Shown: piece by piece, positions 9,350 to 44,751 of the stretch
Numbering within the stretch: the first letter of the stretch is position 1
Layout: each line of letters begins with the position of its first letter
Origin: Microvelia longipes
Lineage: Eukaryota > Arthropoda > Insecta > Hemiptera > Veliidae
DNA length: 64,000 nucleotides
NCBI GenBank assembly: GCA_018340805.1
Contig: JACMZG010001913.1
Coordinates: 34,240,450-34,304,449, forward strand
Direction: 5' to 3'
The notes under the pieces: generated by a model
Seen by the model: the letters and a program-made list of their open reading frames with translations, nothing else
Told to the model about the DNA's origin: nothing
The model's database searches: none
Position numbers and translations under genes: made by a program

Positions 9350-11050
9350 TAAGCATGTACAATCAATTTTTTATCGTGAGATGGATCTATCAGAGATAAT
9401 AAAAACCTAAATTTCATATTAATGACAATAAAAGAAACTTTAATAATAATATAATTACAAACAATAATATTGATCAAGATCAAGGGGAGAGCTTCAGCCT
9501 CAGAGATAAAATCTAAACGTAGCGCCCCCTGTAATGCTCATGTACCTAGGTTAGGTTGGAATTTGGTTAATCGGTAATTAAATTAACTTAATTCGGGTTA
9601 GTACGTAAAATAATTAAAACAATCTCATTATCTTATTTATCCTTCTGAAATTTGCTAACAGGAAAATAAAACATAAAGAGGTTTTTGCGGGAAAATTGAA
9701 TAGGTTGGTTAACCTGATTTTGGATTAGGTTATTTTTCATAATTCAGTTGAAAACCTGATAATTGTTTCATTTTTGTTCGTCATCTAAGTTCGTCAAAGT
9801 TAGCTTTTAGTTCGCGTTCCATTAATAGCGATTTAATTTTAAAAATCTACTTTGAAAGATTGTAAATGTTTGTCTAGTCGTAGTTATCGGTTATAAAGTG
9901 CGGTAATGGTTATAAAGTTTTCGTAGTTTGCGGTAATAGAGTAAAAATAAGTAAACATCGGCAAAACAGCGAAAGTGCTCAGATCCCTACAAGGAACTTA
10001 TTTGTCTTCAAGTCTATCATGCAGTGTAATAAAGTAAGTTTATAAATTAATGAGATTTAGTTAAAATAAGCTTAATTGTATACTAGACTCGGTCCTTGAT
10101 ATCATGGCACCTCGTTTATATCTATAAAGTATTGGTACTTAATCTTAAACTTTAAGTAACTTAAAATAAGGTCACGAGATTGTTTCATCTCTTATGGCTC
10201 ACTCGTGAACTGTAAAATTAAGTACTAGCGCGGTGGTTTGAATTACTGAAATTTCATTTTTTTAGCGAATTTCCAAAAGAAAACTCGATAAGCAGGTGTC
10301 TGCAGGATTTATTCCGGGAGGGGAGGGGGGTCAAAGCAGCCAAGTTCAGAAATCAATAAGTAATCTAATTTAGTTGACATTCGGTACAAGTGTTTTACGT
10401 AATAAATATGTATACTTGGATTCGTTTCAATACGAAAAAGATATTTACAGTCAAGATGTTAGAAATTTTTTAGGTGATTCAATTCGACGTAAACAAACCG
10501 AGTTGTTCGTTTTACATCAATTTTTATGAATGACATGAGACGTCATTTCAGGAATCGGCAAATATTATCAGAGCTATTATCCCTAGAGAGGCCCTATTAT
10601 TAAAATCTCATCCTAATCCTCATGTCCAATTCCAGAGCCATTCGTTCCAATCCTCCACAACGCCTTTGACGATAGTGGCCGCGTGACCTTCTGTTATAAT
10701 CAATATTAATTTTATTGTAAAAACGCAAAACATTTCAGAAAATTCAACTAAGTAATTTCTATTCCACTAATTTAGTTCAAGCCAAATTTTTAAATTATGA
10801 GTAAAATATTAACATTTTCCTTACCACGCCAAGGAGTATCACCACTGGGTGATTCCTCCTATCAAGACTGCCAAGTCACTTTAACCAGGATGAGCACTAT
10901 GTCAAATATATTTATTGTAGACAATAATCAATAAAGTTAAAAAAAAGCTTATAAACACAATCAAATAATCAGTACAAAATTACAATAACTTATATAGTAG
11001 AACATTAAAAACACAAATCAAAACACAATCAATGTGCGGGAAGCCGAAAT
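9350..11050. other. Intergenic, nothing coding recognised
   Basis: AT-rich unique-looking DNA. GTAAGT at 10034 could be a donor of an untranslated exon, but nothing else supports one. A block near 10470-10560 (GGTGATTCAATTCGACGTAA ...) resembles the flanks of the foldback at 11418. Confidence 0.4.
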
Positions 11051-11061
11051 AAATTTATTTA

Positions 11062-11180
11062 TTATAACCTTAACACACTATATGTGTAACCTCTAAATGA
11101 GGTTACACAGAGCCCCTAAGAGATGTTTCAAGCCTCTCAATGTTCTAAGATAGCTTATGCCCTCTCTAGTATATATTATG
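11062..11180 (-). repeat. Reverse copy of the repeat at 2885-3025
   Basis: ATAACCTTAAC, GAGGTTACACAGAGCCCCTA, TAAGATAGCTTATGCCCTCT and CTAGTATATA occur in the mirrored order of the 2885 copy. Confidence 0.6.
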
Positions 11181-11417
11181 GTATAGACGGTCCAAGCTGA
11201 TAAAATTATAAGGTGATTCAATTGAAGGTTTTTATGAATGTAATTATTTTTTTTACCTGTTAGGTTATAGTTCGGAATTGACGTCATTGCAGGAATTAAT
11301 AGTAAATTTTTAATGTTGACCGCTTATAACGATTTCTGCTATGACGTCACTCGTCATTTTTTAAAAAGTCAGGTTATAACCTTGGAATATGTTTGGTTTG
11401 TTTACATCGAATTGAAC

Positions 11418-11956
11418 TTAGAATAATACTATATATAGAAGGAGCACAGGACCGTAAACACAATGTAATTCCACTGATAACACGAAAGCCGGTTGACTGG
11501 TGCAACTAAGTAATGCTGCCAACCTGACAACAAAACATTATTTTAAATATGTGTCATAAATATCTATTAATGAAGAAGGGTCGTAAAGAACAAATATAAT
11601 AACTTAAAACACCTGCTGAGTATTAAATAAAACTGGTCTTAGATGGCAAAAGGGTGGCGGAATACAAGAATCTACATTTAGTTGCCGAGGACTACTTTTT
11701 ATATATAATTTTAATAAATACGTTAAACTACAATTTAAAATGCTTAAAATATAGTAATGCACCAATATTTATATTAGTATTTTATGAATAATCAATAATT
11801 AATTAATAATAGAACATAATAATTCAGCAACCGGAAGTATTGCCAACTTTTTTTAGAAAATTGTATATTGTTATGGTGGCAGCATTACTTAGTTGCACCA
11901 GTCAACCGGCTTTCGTGTTATCAGTAGTGCTCCTTCTATATATAGTATTATTCTAA
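11418..11956. repeat. Foldback element of about 540 bp
   Basis: 11418-11450 (TTAGAATAATACTATATATA...) is matched in reverse by 11926-11955. The inner arm GAAAGCCGGTTGACTGGTGC at about 11485 is matched in reverse by GCACCAGTCAACCGGCTTTC at about 11895. Flanks on both sides (TGACGTCATTGCAGGAATTA left, TTCCTGCAATGACGTCAATT right) are themselves inverted, so this sits inside a larger inverted structure of roughly 11210-12080. Confidence 0.8.
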
Positions 11957-12094
11957 GGAATTGAATCACCTTATACATTTCTAACATCTTGTAGGCGGTC
12001 AAAATTGACAATTTACTATTTATTCCTGCAATGACGTCAATTCTAGATTATGACCTTGCATGTAAAAAAATTAATTTCATTCATAAAAAAACAA

Positions 12095-12335
12095 CTTGAT
12101 CTATACGGTTTGTGTTGGATCATAAAAGTTAAGAAGCATCGAGTAAGGCTGGGTATAATACGAATGTACTTACTGTCTGATGAGCGAAGCTAGTCTGAAT
12201 ACATGTTGCTGTATAAATTTGGTGGTATTAATTTTCTGGGTACGAGCCAAGCGAGTCCAAAGCAGTGAGGAGGAGCATAGCGAATCTGATGTGATGAGAG
12301 AGGGTTTCGAGGTACCCCCTACTTGATTCGTAGTG
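12095..12335 (+). repeat. 5S-derived repeat, 3' part
   Basis: 5S-like block at 12110-12160 (GTTGGATCATAAAAGTTAAG AAGCATCGAG), then the subrepeats GAGCCAAGCGAGTCC and GAGCATAGCGAATCTGATGT, and the closing GAGGTACCCCCTAC. A loose continuation (TGACTTCATTAACCCACTAT) follows near 12500. Confidence 0.65.
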
Positions 12336-12659
12336 AATTTTAAAGAAAAATAAGCATATGGGATCGGGGTCTTGAAGGAGGGAAACGGGAGAAGTGATTT
12401 TGTTCCTAGGCGTTTTTATAGGACACATGCGCTTTCTAGCATCGAAATAAAACATGCTTCAAAAAAGACCACGTCCCAAACATATTTTTTCATTATATGT
12501 GTGACTTCATTAACCCACTATAATGACTCTGTAAAATTTTCAAAAAAATCACAAAACTTAAAATAATAGTCTGATTGAGCTGAATTTTTATAGAGATGTA
12601 CTAATAAGTAATGTGTAGCATTAGTTCCGATTTTATCGATTGACGTATATAATGTACAC

Positions 12660-14075
12660 AACTTTGTTTTCTTACTAAAACATATGAAAATTCGCTTATA
12701 TCGAAGCAGTATGCCACTTATTTAAACTAGTAATATGTAAAACTAAAAATGGACAACAACCATGTGTTCGCTTCGCAGCGAGACAGAGGCAATGGGTCCG
12801 CAATACGGCCCCCGTTTGTAGTGCCGACGCCGCGGAGTAGCAAAGAGGCCACTTCGCCTCTTTTTAACTTATCAGCTAGATTTCTATTTAGCGTTAGGTA
12901 AACCAGCACCTTACTTCTTAGCAACGTCATTAGAATTCATGATTGGTAATATTTTAAATAAGAACTCTTTTTTTTACAGGCAGGACGTGTCGCCGGTATG
13001 TTTAAGGTAGGATAGTACACTTGATTTTTTTAACTTATTCAGGAAAATGTAACACCTGGATATAATTTAATTAAGGCCTAGTATAGAGTTAATTTAATTG
13101 AATGAAAGAATTAAGAAACACCACAACGCATGTTTGAACTTTCTGTGAAAGTCATTTAGATGATTTTTAAAAATAATTTGCTTAAAGGGTACCAGAACCG
13201 AAAATGTTCGTCCCTATTGGGGTGTGAATTTGAACTAATTTGTGACGCCATTTCGGTTATTAATTTACTTTTTGCTAGACCTTAAATATTTTTAACTCAT
13301 CTCATATCATACTCATTGCATGGATTATATTTTTTCTAATTAAAATTTTGTCATAAATCTTTTTTATGACAAAAGTTCAAGATTTTTTTTGAGCCATTTG
13401 GATAAAAAAACTGGCTCAACTGGCCGGGGTTGTTTAAAAGTGCATTTATAAAAGATCCGAAATGCGCAAAATTTTGGCTGTGACTTTATTTTGGTTATTC
13501 TAGAACTCTTTTTAAAAATCATTAAAAACATTACCTTCATTTAAAAAGGTTAAATTTGTGACCTAATATATCCCACTGCTTTTAATAACATGCTTTTTAG
13601 AACAGCTCCTTGCTCATTGCTTCAAATATAATGCTTCAAATATATACATTTGGAGCTGTAATTTTACCCCATACCAAGAGATTACCTTGAGATGAATCTC
13701 AACAAAGTTAGGAATCAATATAAAATAAAGGCTAATAAGTAAAACAGATAGAAATTACAAACCTTGTTTTGTTCACCAATAGTCTGTTGACGACATTTAA
13801 TAATTACTTCGCTAAAAACTTTGCTAGAGTGCAGTACTGCTCACAGGAGGGTGATGCTTCATAAAGGCTCTTATGAAAAGAAGTTTATTTTATATAATTT
13901 TAGATGATTTAATTAATATGATTCATAAATATTTTATTGTTTTATTAATAAATATTTTGATGATAAATAACGTAAGTAGAATTTGTTTTCCCTGGTAAAT
14001 AACGATTTTCATCGTTTTAATGTTTTAACCATGGATAGACTTAAAATAACCGGCTCCGGGAACATGCGAACTTTT
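12660..14075. other. Intergenic, nothing coding recognised
   Basis: Includes a locally GC-rich patch at 12770-12860 with hairpin potential (GCTTCGCAGCGA; AGAGGCCACTTCGCCTCTTT). No protein motif or splice-bounded exon was identified. Confidence 0.4.
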
Positions 14076-14079
14076 CCAC

Positions 14080-14727
14080 ACCTTATCGGGTTCGCTTCGC
14101 TCCTCACTTCAGGAAAACGCCTAATTTTTATTTCAGTTTGTCTTCGGACTCGCTTTGCTTGTACTCGAAGGTTAAAACATTTGTTTTATTCCCAGAGGTC
14201 ATCCATTCCGGTATCGACTTCCCTCGATGATAAATAAAACTTTCTGTACTTATTTATAACTTAAAGGGATTTGCTTATACCATATGTCAACTCAATTAGA
14301 TTATTTTTAAACTAATGCTGATAATAAGATGAATCTTGGCACAATTGTTGTTCTCATATATGACTACCTGCGAGCCAAATTTCAAAACTAACAAAAATGT
14401 TTCTGCGTTTAGAGAATTATCAAACTTTTTTCTGAGTCATTAGTGCTGGTTAAAGACTTTGTAGGAAAATTATTTTCCAGATGGCATAGCTAGACCCAAA
14501 GATTTATTTTAGTTTAGTCTTTAGTTTTAATCCTTTAACATAAATTAATTAGGTGCTACGATGATAACAGATTCACACACACACACATAGACAACTTTCT
14601 AAAAACCACTTAGGAGGTTTTAAAAATATTTGAAACGGATTATTCAGGTGAAACCAGGTTTCGGATTTGTAGTGCGAACACAATACGTTTCCTATATACC
14701 TACGGTATAAATAAGGAAAAGTAAAAA
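14080..14727 (-). repeat. 5S-derived repeat, reverse orientation
   Basis: Begins with the reversed subrepeats (GGGTTCGCTTCGCTCCTCAC, TTCGGACTCGCTTTGCTTGT) and ends at the family terminus (ATACCTACGGTATAAATAAG GAAAAGTAAA). The 5S portion is badly decayed. Confidence 0.65.
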
Positions 14728-15322
14728 GTGAACAAATTTTCATTTTTTACGAAGTGACAAGATGAGACAATATAATAAATGTTTTTTTTTTCACTTCTTA
14801 GTCAGCCTCTAGTAAGAAAATCTTTCTTTGTATTACATGATTTGTATATTTCAAGTCTTTTTTCATTATATTAATATATTTATTATAAATTACATTTAAA
14901 ATATATTCATACTTTTTTATAACATACAATAAATCTTTTTTCAAACAAAATTAACTAAAATATTGTTATTAATCATTGATTTCTATTAACCTTCTAAACA
15001 AATTAATTATCAATAATTAAAATTAACTCATATAATATAAACATTACAATAGTATTGACAAAAACATATATTAATTAATAATCCCCTCGAAATAGCAAGC
15101 TGGAGCATGCAGTAAATAATAACTTCGAATAAAATAAATAAAATAATAAGAGACTAGGTAAAAAACCCATCCCTTATAAAGTAGCCTAGGCTAAGAATTA
15201 AAAAAAGTAATAATAATAATAATAACTGAGCTTCCTTATCTCATATTTCAAACATAACGGCTTGTTACAATTTGTAATCTTACGTCTAAGTTAAATAAGC
15301 CTTAATATCTAGAGTATGTGCT

Positions 15323-15326
<4 letters not shown>

Positions 15327-15386
<60 letters not shown>

Positions 15387-15472
15387 TATGATTATATATA
15401 TAATAATCATATATCATTATTTATATATGATTCGAAGGATATAATATATATATATATATATATAATATATAT

Positions 15473-15506
<34 letters not shown>
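15327..15506. repeat. Compound (TA)n microsatellite
   Basis: Long AT alternation, interrupted by ATGATT blocks at about 15390-15440. Confidence 0.95.
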
Positions 15507-15507
<1 letters not shown>

Positions 15508-15509
15508 TC

Positions 15510-17820
15510 CCATATAAGAGAGGGTGATCATAAGTAATCTTTCGATGAAAAAATTGAGGCTTAACTATTTGAATTATGCTCTTTACGATTTAAGGAAGCC
15601 AAACATGAAAACAGTTAAGAAGAAAAATTAATTAAATTCATGATAAAATATTTCCATAATGCCCTTATTGTCAATATGATTCTAGTAGTTGAAGTATTAA
15701 GAGTAGAGAACATAAATTTTAAATCAGCTTAGATATTGAAAGTATTGAAAATATTTGTTTCTTATTTTTTATGAGGTACAGAAACTGAATGCATCAATTA
15801 GATGTTTTAATAATTTGGGTTTGTATTAATTGTTAATGGTTGTTGCTCATACGTCAAATTTAAATAATCTTTTGCTTTCGAATTTAGGATAGTGTAAGAC
15901 TTACTCCAAAGTCTGGGTCAAATTGCGATCTTTCCTAAAATGTTTTGCGGGCTGTCCCCGATATAAATTATTTTGAAATTTAAAAGTGGGAATAGGCTGT
16001 TTGTAACCTTTTTGGGTAGGTAGAAGATGATGGGCTAAGCCCTCCACAGAAGTCCGCTGAATTTTTTTTATATGGAAATAAATTCGAAGGATTTGTTGCG
16101 ATTAAATCAATCTAGTAATCTTCTAGAGTTCCGTCCTTATAGTGTTTTGTTGGGGGAAGATGTCTTGCTGATTTAAAATTAAATTCATCTTATATTATCA
16201 CTTGAATACCTTTTGTAATGTCTTTTGATCGGTCTTGTGTAAGTCTTTATGTAATGTAGTTCAGGGTAATCTTTTGTAGTATGCTTAATTTTTTTCCCAG
16301 GGGCATTATAAGATCTTTGGGGTTGTATTTTTCGAGATTTGTCATATTGTCTTCTGCAGGTCTTACAAGTAAATGATGCCATTGATTTATTTCATGAATG
16401 TCGTTCACAAGCCCCTGTTGTTATTCACTTTGCTTCTTTCACTTGCTAGCTGAAGAATGAAATAACTTCTTGTTGCTGTTAACCGGCGACCTGCAAAAAA
16501 ATCTTTTTCATTTATAATTAAACAGCTATGTTTAATCTTTTAGACATTTAAAAAATATATAGGAGTATGACGACTACCTAGAAGGTTTTGCCAGATCAAT
16601 TTCAGATACATTGAATTAAAAGAAGTCGATCGTGGTAATTCCTTTCCAAGACGACGGAAATTTTAGCCAATTTTACATGGTCATTCAAACTACCAGTACT
16701 TATAAAGAGAGCTCTATTGTTAATCCCTTCATTAAATTCTGATTAAGAATAATGGACTGGTGGAATTGCATTACGACAAAGAATGACCGTCTTAGGTCTC
16801 TTTTGTCTTAGCGTTAAAATGGTCAAAGCCTATTTTAATATTCATCAGTCTAATCACAAACGTTTTAGCGAAATCTTCTTTTTACATGATTTTCTAACTC
16901 TGACTTCTATATTATATAAATTAAGAAATGTCAACGAGATGGTCTAGAATTTGAAAACGCAATTCTACTATCTTTTCTAGGGCTACTTTAATACATTATG
17001 CCCCAAGCAGTGTATTACCTTTGCGGTGATTTGTCTCTACTCTTAGACTCATCGGATCCAGTATCAGGTGATGGTGATCCTCTACCTACACTGCTCTCTC
17101 TCCTGTGTCCGTGTAACCTGACAGTTGTATCAAGGTGGCGAAATCTAATACACAAATGAGCCTTCATTAGAAAACCTATATTAGAATAATACTGATGTGT
17201 TTCGATACATGTTGGTTTAATTCGTCAAATCAGAAACAGCTGTGAGGTACTTAAGCCAAAAGGATAGTTGGCAGCTGACGCATTCATGAAAATTTCGCAA
17301 TACTTTCGTTTTGAGTAGCTTTAACTGCTCAATTTCCTATAAATCACTTCGCCTATAGTATGGATTTTAGAAAGTAGAGAAATTTAGGAATCCTTTAAAA
17401 ATCTCTGTATACTTATGGTTGTATAACACCTTATACTCCAAGCAACTGCTACGGATAGTATTAGGAGCAAAAATGATCTTTTTATAAAAAAATGGAAACA
17501 CCGGTATAATCATTTGTTTTATAAATTAGTAAGTTAATCATATTAGGGAGATAAGTTAGTATATAACAGATTAACTAGGTTTCCAAATAATTACTCAATA
17601 TTGCCTCAGGATGAAATATACGGTTTCAGAGCTGCGAAGGAGGCTTATGTTTGACTTTTAAAAAGCGTTCGTCCTCTTTTTAGAGGAATGTTTTACAAAA
17701 CATTCCTAAATTATTTCCTAAATTGCAACAACGTGAGACTGCCATTGGTAATGCTAGATTTCTCTCTAGACGAAGTTTAGGGTAAAAAATTAAAATATTT
17801 TCTCCCGTTCAAATTAAACA
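15510..17820. other. Gene-free stretch, possibly more degraded LINE
   Basis: Several short open stretches occur, including a 65-codon reverse ORF at 16185-16382 that is rich in K, R and Y. I could not tie any to a family. Because an RT relic follows on the + strand, some of this may be older element sequence. Confidence 0.3.
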
Positions 17821-18060
17821 TTAACGTTCCTTAGAGCAGCATACTAGACCAGCTGATTTTTATTTTGTTATTAATCATCTCCTAAAGTGGATATAGCGTA
17901 CTTATTATTATTATTAAGTCTTCAAATTAAATTATAATTTAATTTGAAGACGATATTCAGCGTATATTATATATATACGCTGATGATACCCTAATTCTCG
18001 TTTTTAATGAAAATTTGGAAGAGGTAGAAAGTTGCATGCATTTAATTAGCCAGGCTTAAG
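17820..18060 (+). pseudogene. LINE reverse transcriptase relic
   Basis: Dead fragment of a non-LTR retrotransposon polymerase. At about 17828-17890 one frame reads VP*SSILDQLIFILL, which resembles the conserved G-V-P-Q-G-S-I-L-G-P-L block with a stop and substitutions. After an intruding palindrome (about 17920-17953), another frame gives DDIQRILYIYADDTLILVF; the YADD catalytic box lies at 17976-17987. A stop follows at 18058. No flanking domains survive well, and the clade is not assigned. Confidence 0.7.
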
Positions 18061-18069
18061 TGGTGTTTT

Positions 18070-19610
18070 GCTACTAACCTGGCTTTTAATCAAAGTAAAT
18101 CGGTGGCGATTCTTTTTATCGACCTTTGTGTATATATATCCATTATCATTTATTACCATCCATTAACATTGAAATGGAACCTCTTTTCAAATGACGGAGA
18201 AAGAGTTCAATTTTAAAAACTATCGAGACAATCAATTGATTGTTCTCTTCATTTTAAAGAGTATGTTAATTTATAGTTAACAAACTCAATTTAGTTTATT
18301 GCTTATTAATGGACATTAAATCCCTATAACCAGGGTGCTGTTCTAATATTATACTAGACATGAGCCTACTCTTATATAGTTATATGATTGGAACAAGTAG
18401 CCACAGTAATATGGTACTAAAAAATAATATTTAGAATTATTATTAATCTTTTAAACTTATATTGAAAATAATAGCCCAACATTGATTCCTAGTGGTAGTA
18501 GAATGCCTGTCAGTCCTCACACTCCAGCGGCATCAGCTTTTTCCATTTTTTTTTACTTTTCGAAAAAAATAGCCCAACATTGTCATCGTTTCTGATTTTA
18601 GAAGCGTGTGAGTTAATTCAAAATTACCCAGATATCAATAGATATCAATACATTATCTCTACCCATACAACCTTATTTCAAAAAGTTTTTTTTTTTTTAA
18701 ATTTGGTCGTTAGATTATTTAAAAGCTTCTTGCTGTCATAAAAGAAGTGAACGCCCGTAAATCTTTTATTAAATGCGTTAATTCATTTCTAGTAACCAAA
18801 GCTTATTACTTAACAACTGAGTTTATAAATAAAATCTAATGACTTTTAGAAACGCGATTTAGATAAGTGCTGATTGGTTAGATTTTTTTATTCGTTTTAA
18901 TGGTTAGAGTTGATTTATTGTTAATTTACTTTTACAGGTATTTTATAATCTTAGGTAAATATTTGTAATTTTTTGACTTATTGCATCTTTGCTAAAAGCT
19001 ACGCCATGCATAAAAATACTAATGATAATAAATGTACGGCGTCATTGTGACGTAACTCCTTGTCTTTAAGTATTCCTTCCATTACAGACTTTTGTAGATT
19101 TACTTCAATTCTAATAGAGTAATTGGTAAAATATTTAAACTTCAATATGAAATCAAAGGGGAGGTCTCTTTGGATTATCGTTTACACTCAATTTGGAATT
19201 AATTAAAAGCAATTTCATAAACGTGACATGCTGTATATAGTCTAATAATTTAGCGTGTTAGATATCAGCTACATAGTCACTAGTGGCTCAGTGGCTTCTG
19301 TCATAAAAACAAGCTATGTAAAACAAAACAAAATTTAAATTTACAAAAGCTATTTGCACTTTACCAAGAGCTTCGTGACATTTGTCATAAAAGCTGGAAA
19401 TAAGAGCCTGCTTTACATTTTTGTCTGTTTTCTTGGCGTTAATATTGGCATTTGGCTGCAAATTTTGGCATAGCGGAATCTGCCCTAAAGCTATTGGCAG
19501 CTTGGAAGACATGTTTGACTGTCCTCGCAATTGACTGTTAACTTACTACTACTTTTCCTTTTAAATAAAATTAAGCCAGTTATGTTTTAGAACTCAGTCA
19601 CAGAACAAAT
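18070..19610. other. Intergenic, nothing recognised
   Basis: AT-rich DNA with no supported gene. An 80-codon reverse ORF (19288-19530) shows no known motif and is left unassigned. Confidence 0.4.
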
Positions 19611-19617
19611 TAATTTC

Positions 19618-19850
19618 TGTACTGAAAAAAAAACAGAGTCTCTCCACTAATGAACATTTGACATAGGCAGCTACAGTTTTGTCTAGAGGTTTGTAGCTAC
19701 TAACCTCTAGACAAAACTGTTTCTGCTTTCTCCTGCTCTTATGCTGCTCGTTGGCACTGATGAAGACCTGCTAAGATTGAAAGCTGTCTATGTGACATAT
19801 ACATACTTAGTGGAGAGACTCTGTTTTATTTCATTACTTGAAACTCTACA
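19618..19850. mobile_element. Foldback repeat of the 'gagtctctccacta' family, copy A
   Basis: Ends ACAGAGTCTCTCCACTAATG and CTTAGTGGAGAGACTCTGT are inverted. The centre repeats GTTTTGTCTAGAGGTTTGTA in both directions (19676-19720). The right arm contains CTGATGA (19757-19763) and GAAA (19779-19782), a hammerhead-like core with mispaired stems. Two other copies lie at 35760 and 63280. Confidence 0.75.
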
Positions 19851-20522
19851 ACTTATTGTTTTGAACTCATTCTTCTTGGAACTCATTTTTCCTCATTTCT
19901 CTATTTTACCTTCCAAATTTTGTTTAGTTTCATTTGTATTATTTAAATTTATTATACTTCAATGAAGTATAATCCAGATGAAGTCGATCTTTGAAACACT
20001 AGTCATGCCAAACTAATAATATCTTGAACTCTAAATATGACAAAGATGCAAGGCTGGACTCGAAGCCACTGACGCATATAGTGGCAAAAGCTATTAACTC
20101 AAACTTGCTCAAATGTCAAGAAGTTTACATGAGTGCTATTAGCGTCATATGCCACCACTAACAGCCTAGTGGCTAATGCCAAACACGCTATTAGTTACCT
20201 TACTGGTAGATCATGAGCATCTTCTTTGCCATGAAATAAAAATGCAAGAGGCCAACTTATCCATGAAGAGCTAAAAAAGTGAATGGACATTTTACTTATA
20301 GATTGCCACAAAATTAAATACTCACTAAATTAGTTTTGGGAATGAGAGACAGTCCTTATAGTTAGCATTGCTAACTAGTTAGACTAGTTGCTAACTAGTG
20401 CTAGATTCGTTTTTTGAATTAGAAGAAGTGCTTACAACAATAGTCCCTGAAATAGCTTGAGGAATAAGAGGAAGTGCTTACTACTGTATTATAATCATAA
20501 GAAAGTGAAACGATAAAAAAGT

Positions 20523-20695
20523 TCGTACACGATTTGATAATGTTTTATTTACAAAACAAGGTGATTTTCAAGTAATTCTTCTTCTCAGTTGTCACCCCTT
20601 TTCCTGATGAATTTCACGCTGTAGCCATGCTTTAATGTCATTTACCGGCAGATTCTTTGTAAGCGAAATAACAGGAACGCTGAAACTAAGCTTTC
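20523..20695 (-). CDS. Possible terminal exon, gene uncertain (Tdc 3' end or a relic)
   Basis: On the - strand one frame is open across this block (KLSFSVPVISLTKNLPVND ... IHQEKG, then stop). About 50 bases later comes AATAAA (reverse of TTTATT near 20543). This looks like a last exon with a poly(A) signal, about 1 kb beyond the last sure Tdc exon. However, the obvious acceptor (TTCTATAG) does not put this frame in phase 0 as Tdc would need, and I do not recognise the peptide. An exon of Tdc, of another gene, or a retroelement end are all possible. Confidence 0.22.
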
Positions 20696-20862
20696 CTATA
20701 GAATAAAGCTTTTATAGAGCATTTTATATTGAGCCAAAATACAAGGGCTGAATCATAGTTATGCAGGTGACAGTCCTTTTTAAAGTTTTGTAGGACTAAT
20801 TTTAAGTTCCATTAGAATTAATAACAACAACAACAGTAATACTAATAATAATAAAAACCTTT

Positions 20863-20910
20863 TATTTAAACTTTTATGCCCAGTCAGTAATTCAAAATTA
20901 CTGACTGGGC
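20863..20910. repeat. Perfect hairpin
   Basis: GCCCAGTCAGTAATT and AATTACTGACTGGGC flank a four-base centre, giving a strong isolated stem-loop. Confidence 0.8.
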
Positions 20911-21240
20911 CAGTACACATCGTAAGTTCTTGTGCTTTTCGAGGTCCAGGTTGCACTACCAAATTGCTGGATGCGTGCATTAGCATAAGAGTATATTTTT
21001 ATGTGAATATTTGACTGATTTATCAAGATGCCAAGCTAAATGATTTAAAGGGGCATTCTTTTGAGCATTATTGTTTTATCGAGCATTACCTATATGAATA
21101 GAAGGACTACTGTACTCCTTGATTGCCTGTGCAGTTTGCTCATTTTTTAGAATAATAGTCCGTGATTGATAAATAATAATTCATGCTTGATACATTGAAT
21201 AATTTGTTTTAGTTTCGCTGTAATTTTGATTGTATCGCTT

Positions 21241-21645
21241 TAATTACATAGGGGTATTACTTTCATAAATTGGATTGTTTTACTTACATAAAAGTATTGC
21301 TTTGATTTATTGGATTGTTTTACTTACATAAAAGTATTGCTTTGATTAATTGGATTGTTTTACTTTGATAGAAGCATTGCTTTGATTTATTGGATTGTTT
21401 AACTTACATAAAAGTATTGCTTTGATTTATTGGATTGTTTTACTTACATAAAAGTATTGCTTTGATTTATTGGATTGTTTTACTTACATAAAAGTATTGC
21501 TTTGATTTATTGGATTGTTTTTACTAAAAGTATTGCTTTGGATTGGATTTTTTACTTGATAGATTGCTTTGATTTATTGGATTGTTTAACTTACACTGTA
21601 TTGCTTTGATTTATTGGATTGTTTTACTTACATAAAGTATTGCTT
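21241..21645. repeat. 40-bp tandem array beside a Tdc splice donor
   Basis: TGGATTGTTT recurs at 21271, 21311, 21351, 21391, 21431, 21471 and 21511, an exact 40-base period; later units are degenerate. Most units carry ACTTAC, i.e. GTAAGT on the Tdc coding strand, at 21282, 21322, 21402, 21442, 21482, 21589 and 21626. The real donor is at 21655-21660. Confidence 0.95.
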
Positions 21646-21660
21646 TATTTATTTACTTAC

Positions 21661-44373
<22,713 letters not shown>

Positions 44374-44392
44374 ATTTGTTTCTTATCTGATT
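44374..44392 (-). other. Tdc: Tdc 5' UTR piece with upstream splice acceptor
   Basis: Reverse of 44393-44395 is CAG after a T-rich run (TTTTGTTCCAG), so the ATG exon probably begins at 44392 and at least one untranslated exon lies further upstream. That exon was not located. Confidence 0.5.
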
Positions 44393-44469
44393 CTGGAACA
44401 AAATTTAAATCTAATCAATTAAACCAATTTAAATAATTTGAGTTAAAGGATTGAAGAATGGACAAAGTA

Positions 44470-44610
44470 CTTGGATTGATGTATCCTCATCCTCACGGCT
44501 AAGTAGCTTTCTCCACTCTGGGTTTGAATCCTGGTCAGAGCAATATGTTTTACCTGTGATGACAGCACATGATGGGCTAATAGTGTTCTTCAAGTGAAAT
44601 GGGAGTTAGT
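44470..44610 (+). repeat. tRNA-like SINE fragment
   Basis: GGCTAAGTAGCTTTCTCCAC then a box-B-like GGGTTTGAATCCTGG, followed by GTGATGACAGCAC, which resembles the tail of the copy at 5365. No cloverleaf was confirmed. Confidence 0.45.
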
Positions 44611-44751
44611 AAGATTCCAAAAATCGTTGTTACTTACTCTAGTTAGTAGTCAACATTTTGGAATCTGAATTTGAAAACTTTTTGGTCCAACAGAAGAAAA
44701 ATCACTAGGAATTTTAAAAACTATCAATAATGAACCACAAATTGTGAGGAA

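Noticed and set aside
9780..10040. First untranslated exon of a + strand gene ending at GTAAGT (10034)
   Set aside because: A donor-like word alone is weak; no matching acceptor, coding exon or core promoter was found on this strand downstream.
16185..16382. A basic protein of 65 residues
   Set aside because: Composition is low in complexity (K, R, Y), no motif was recognised, and it lies in a region likely to be old element sequence.
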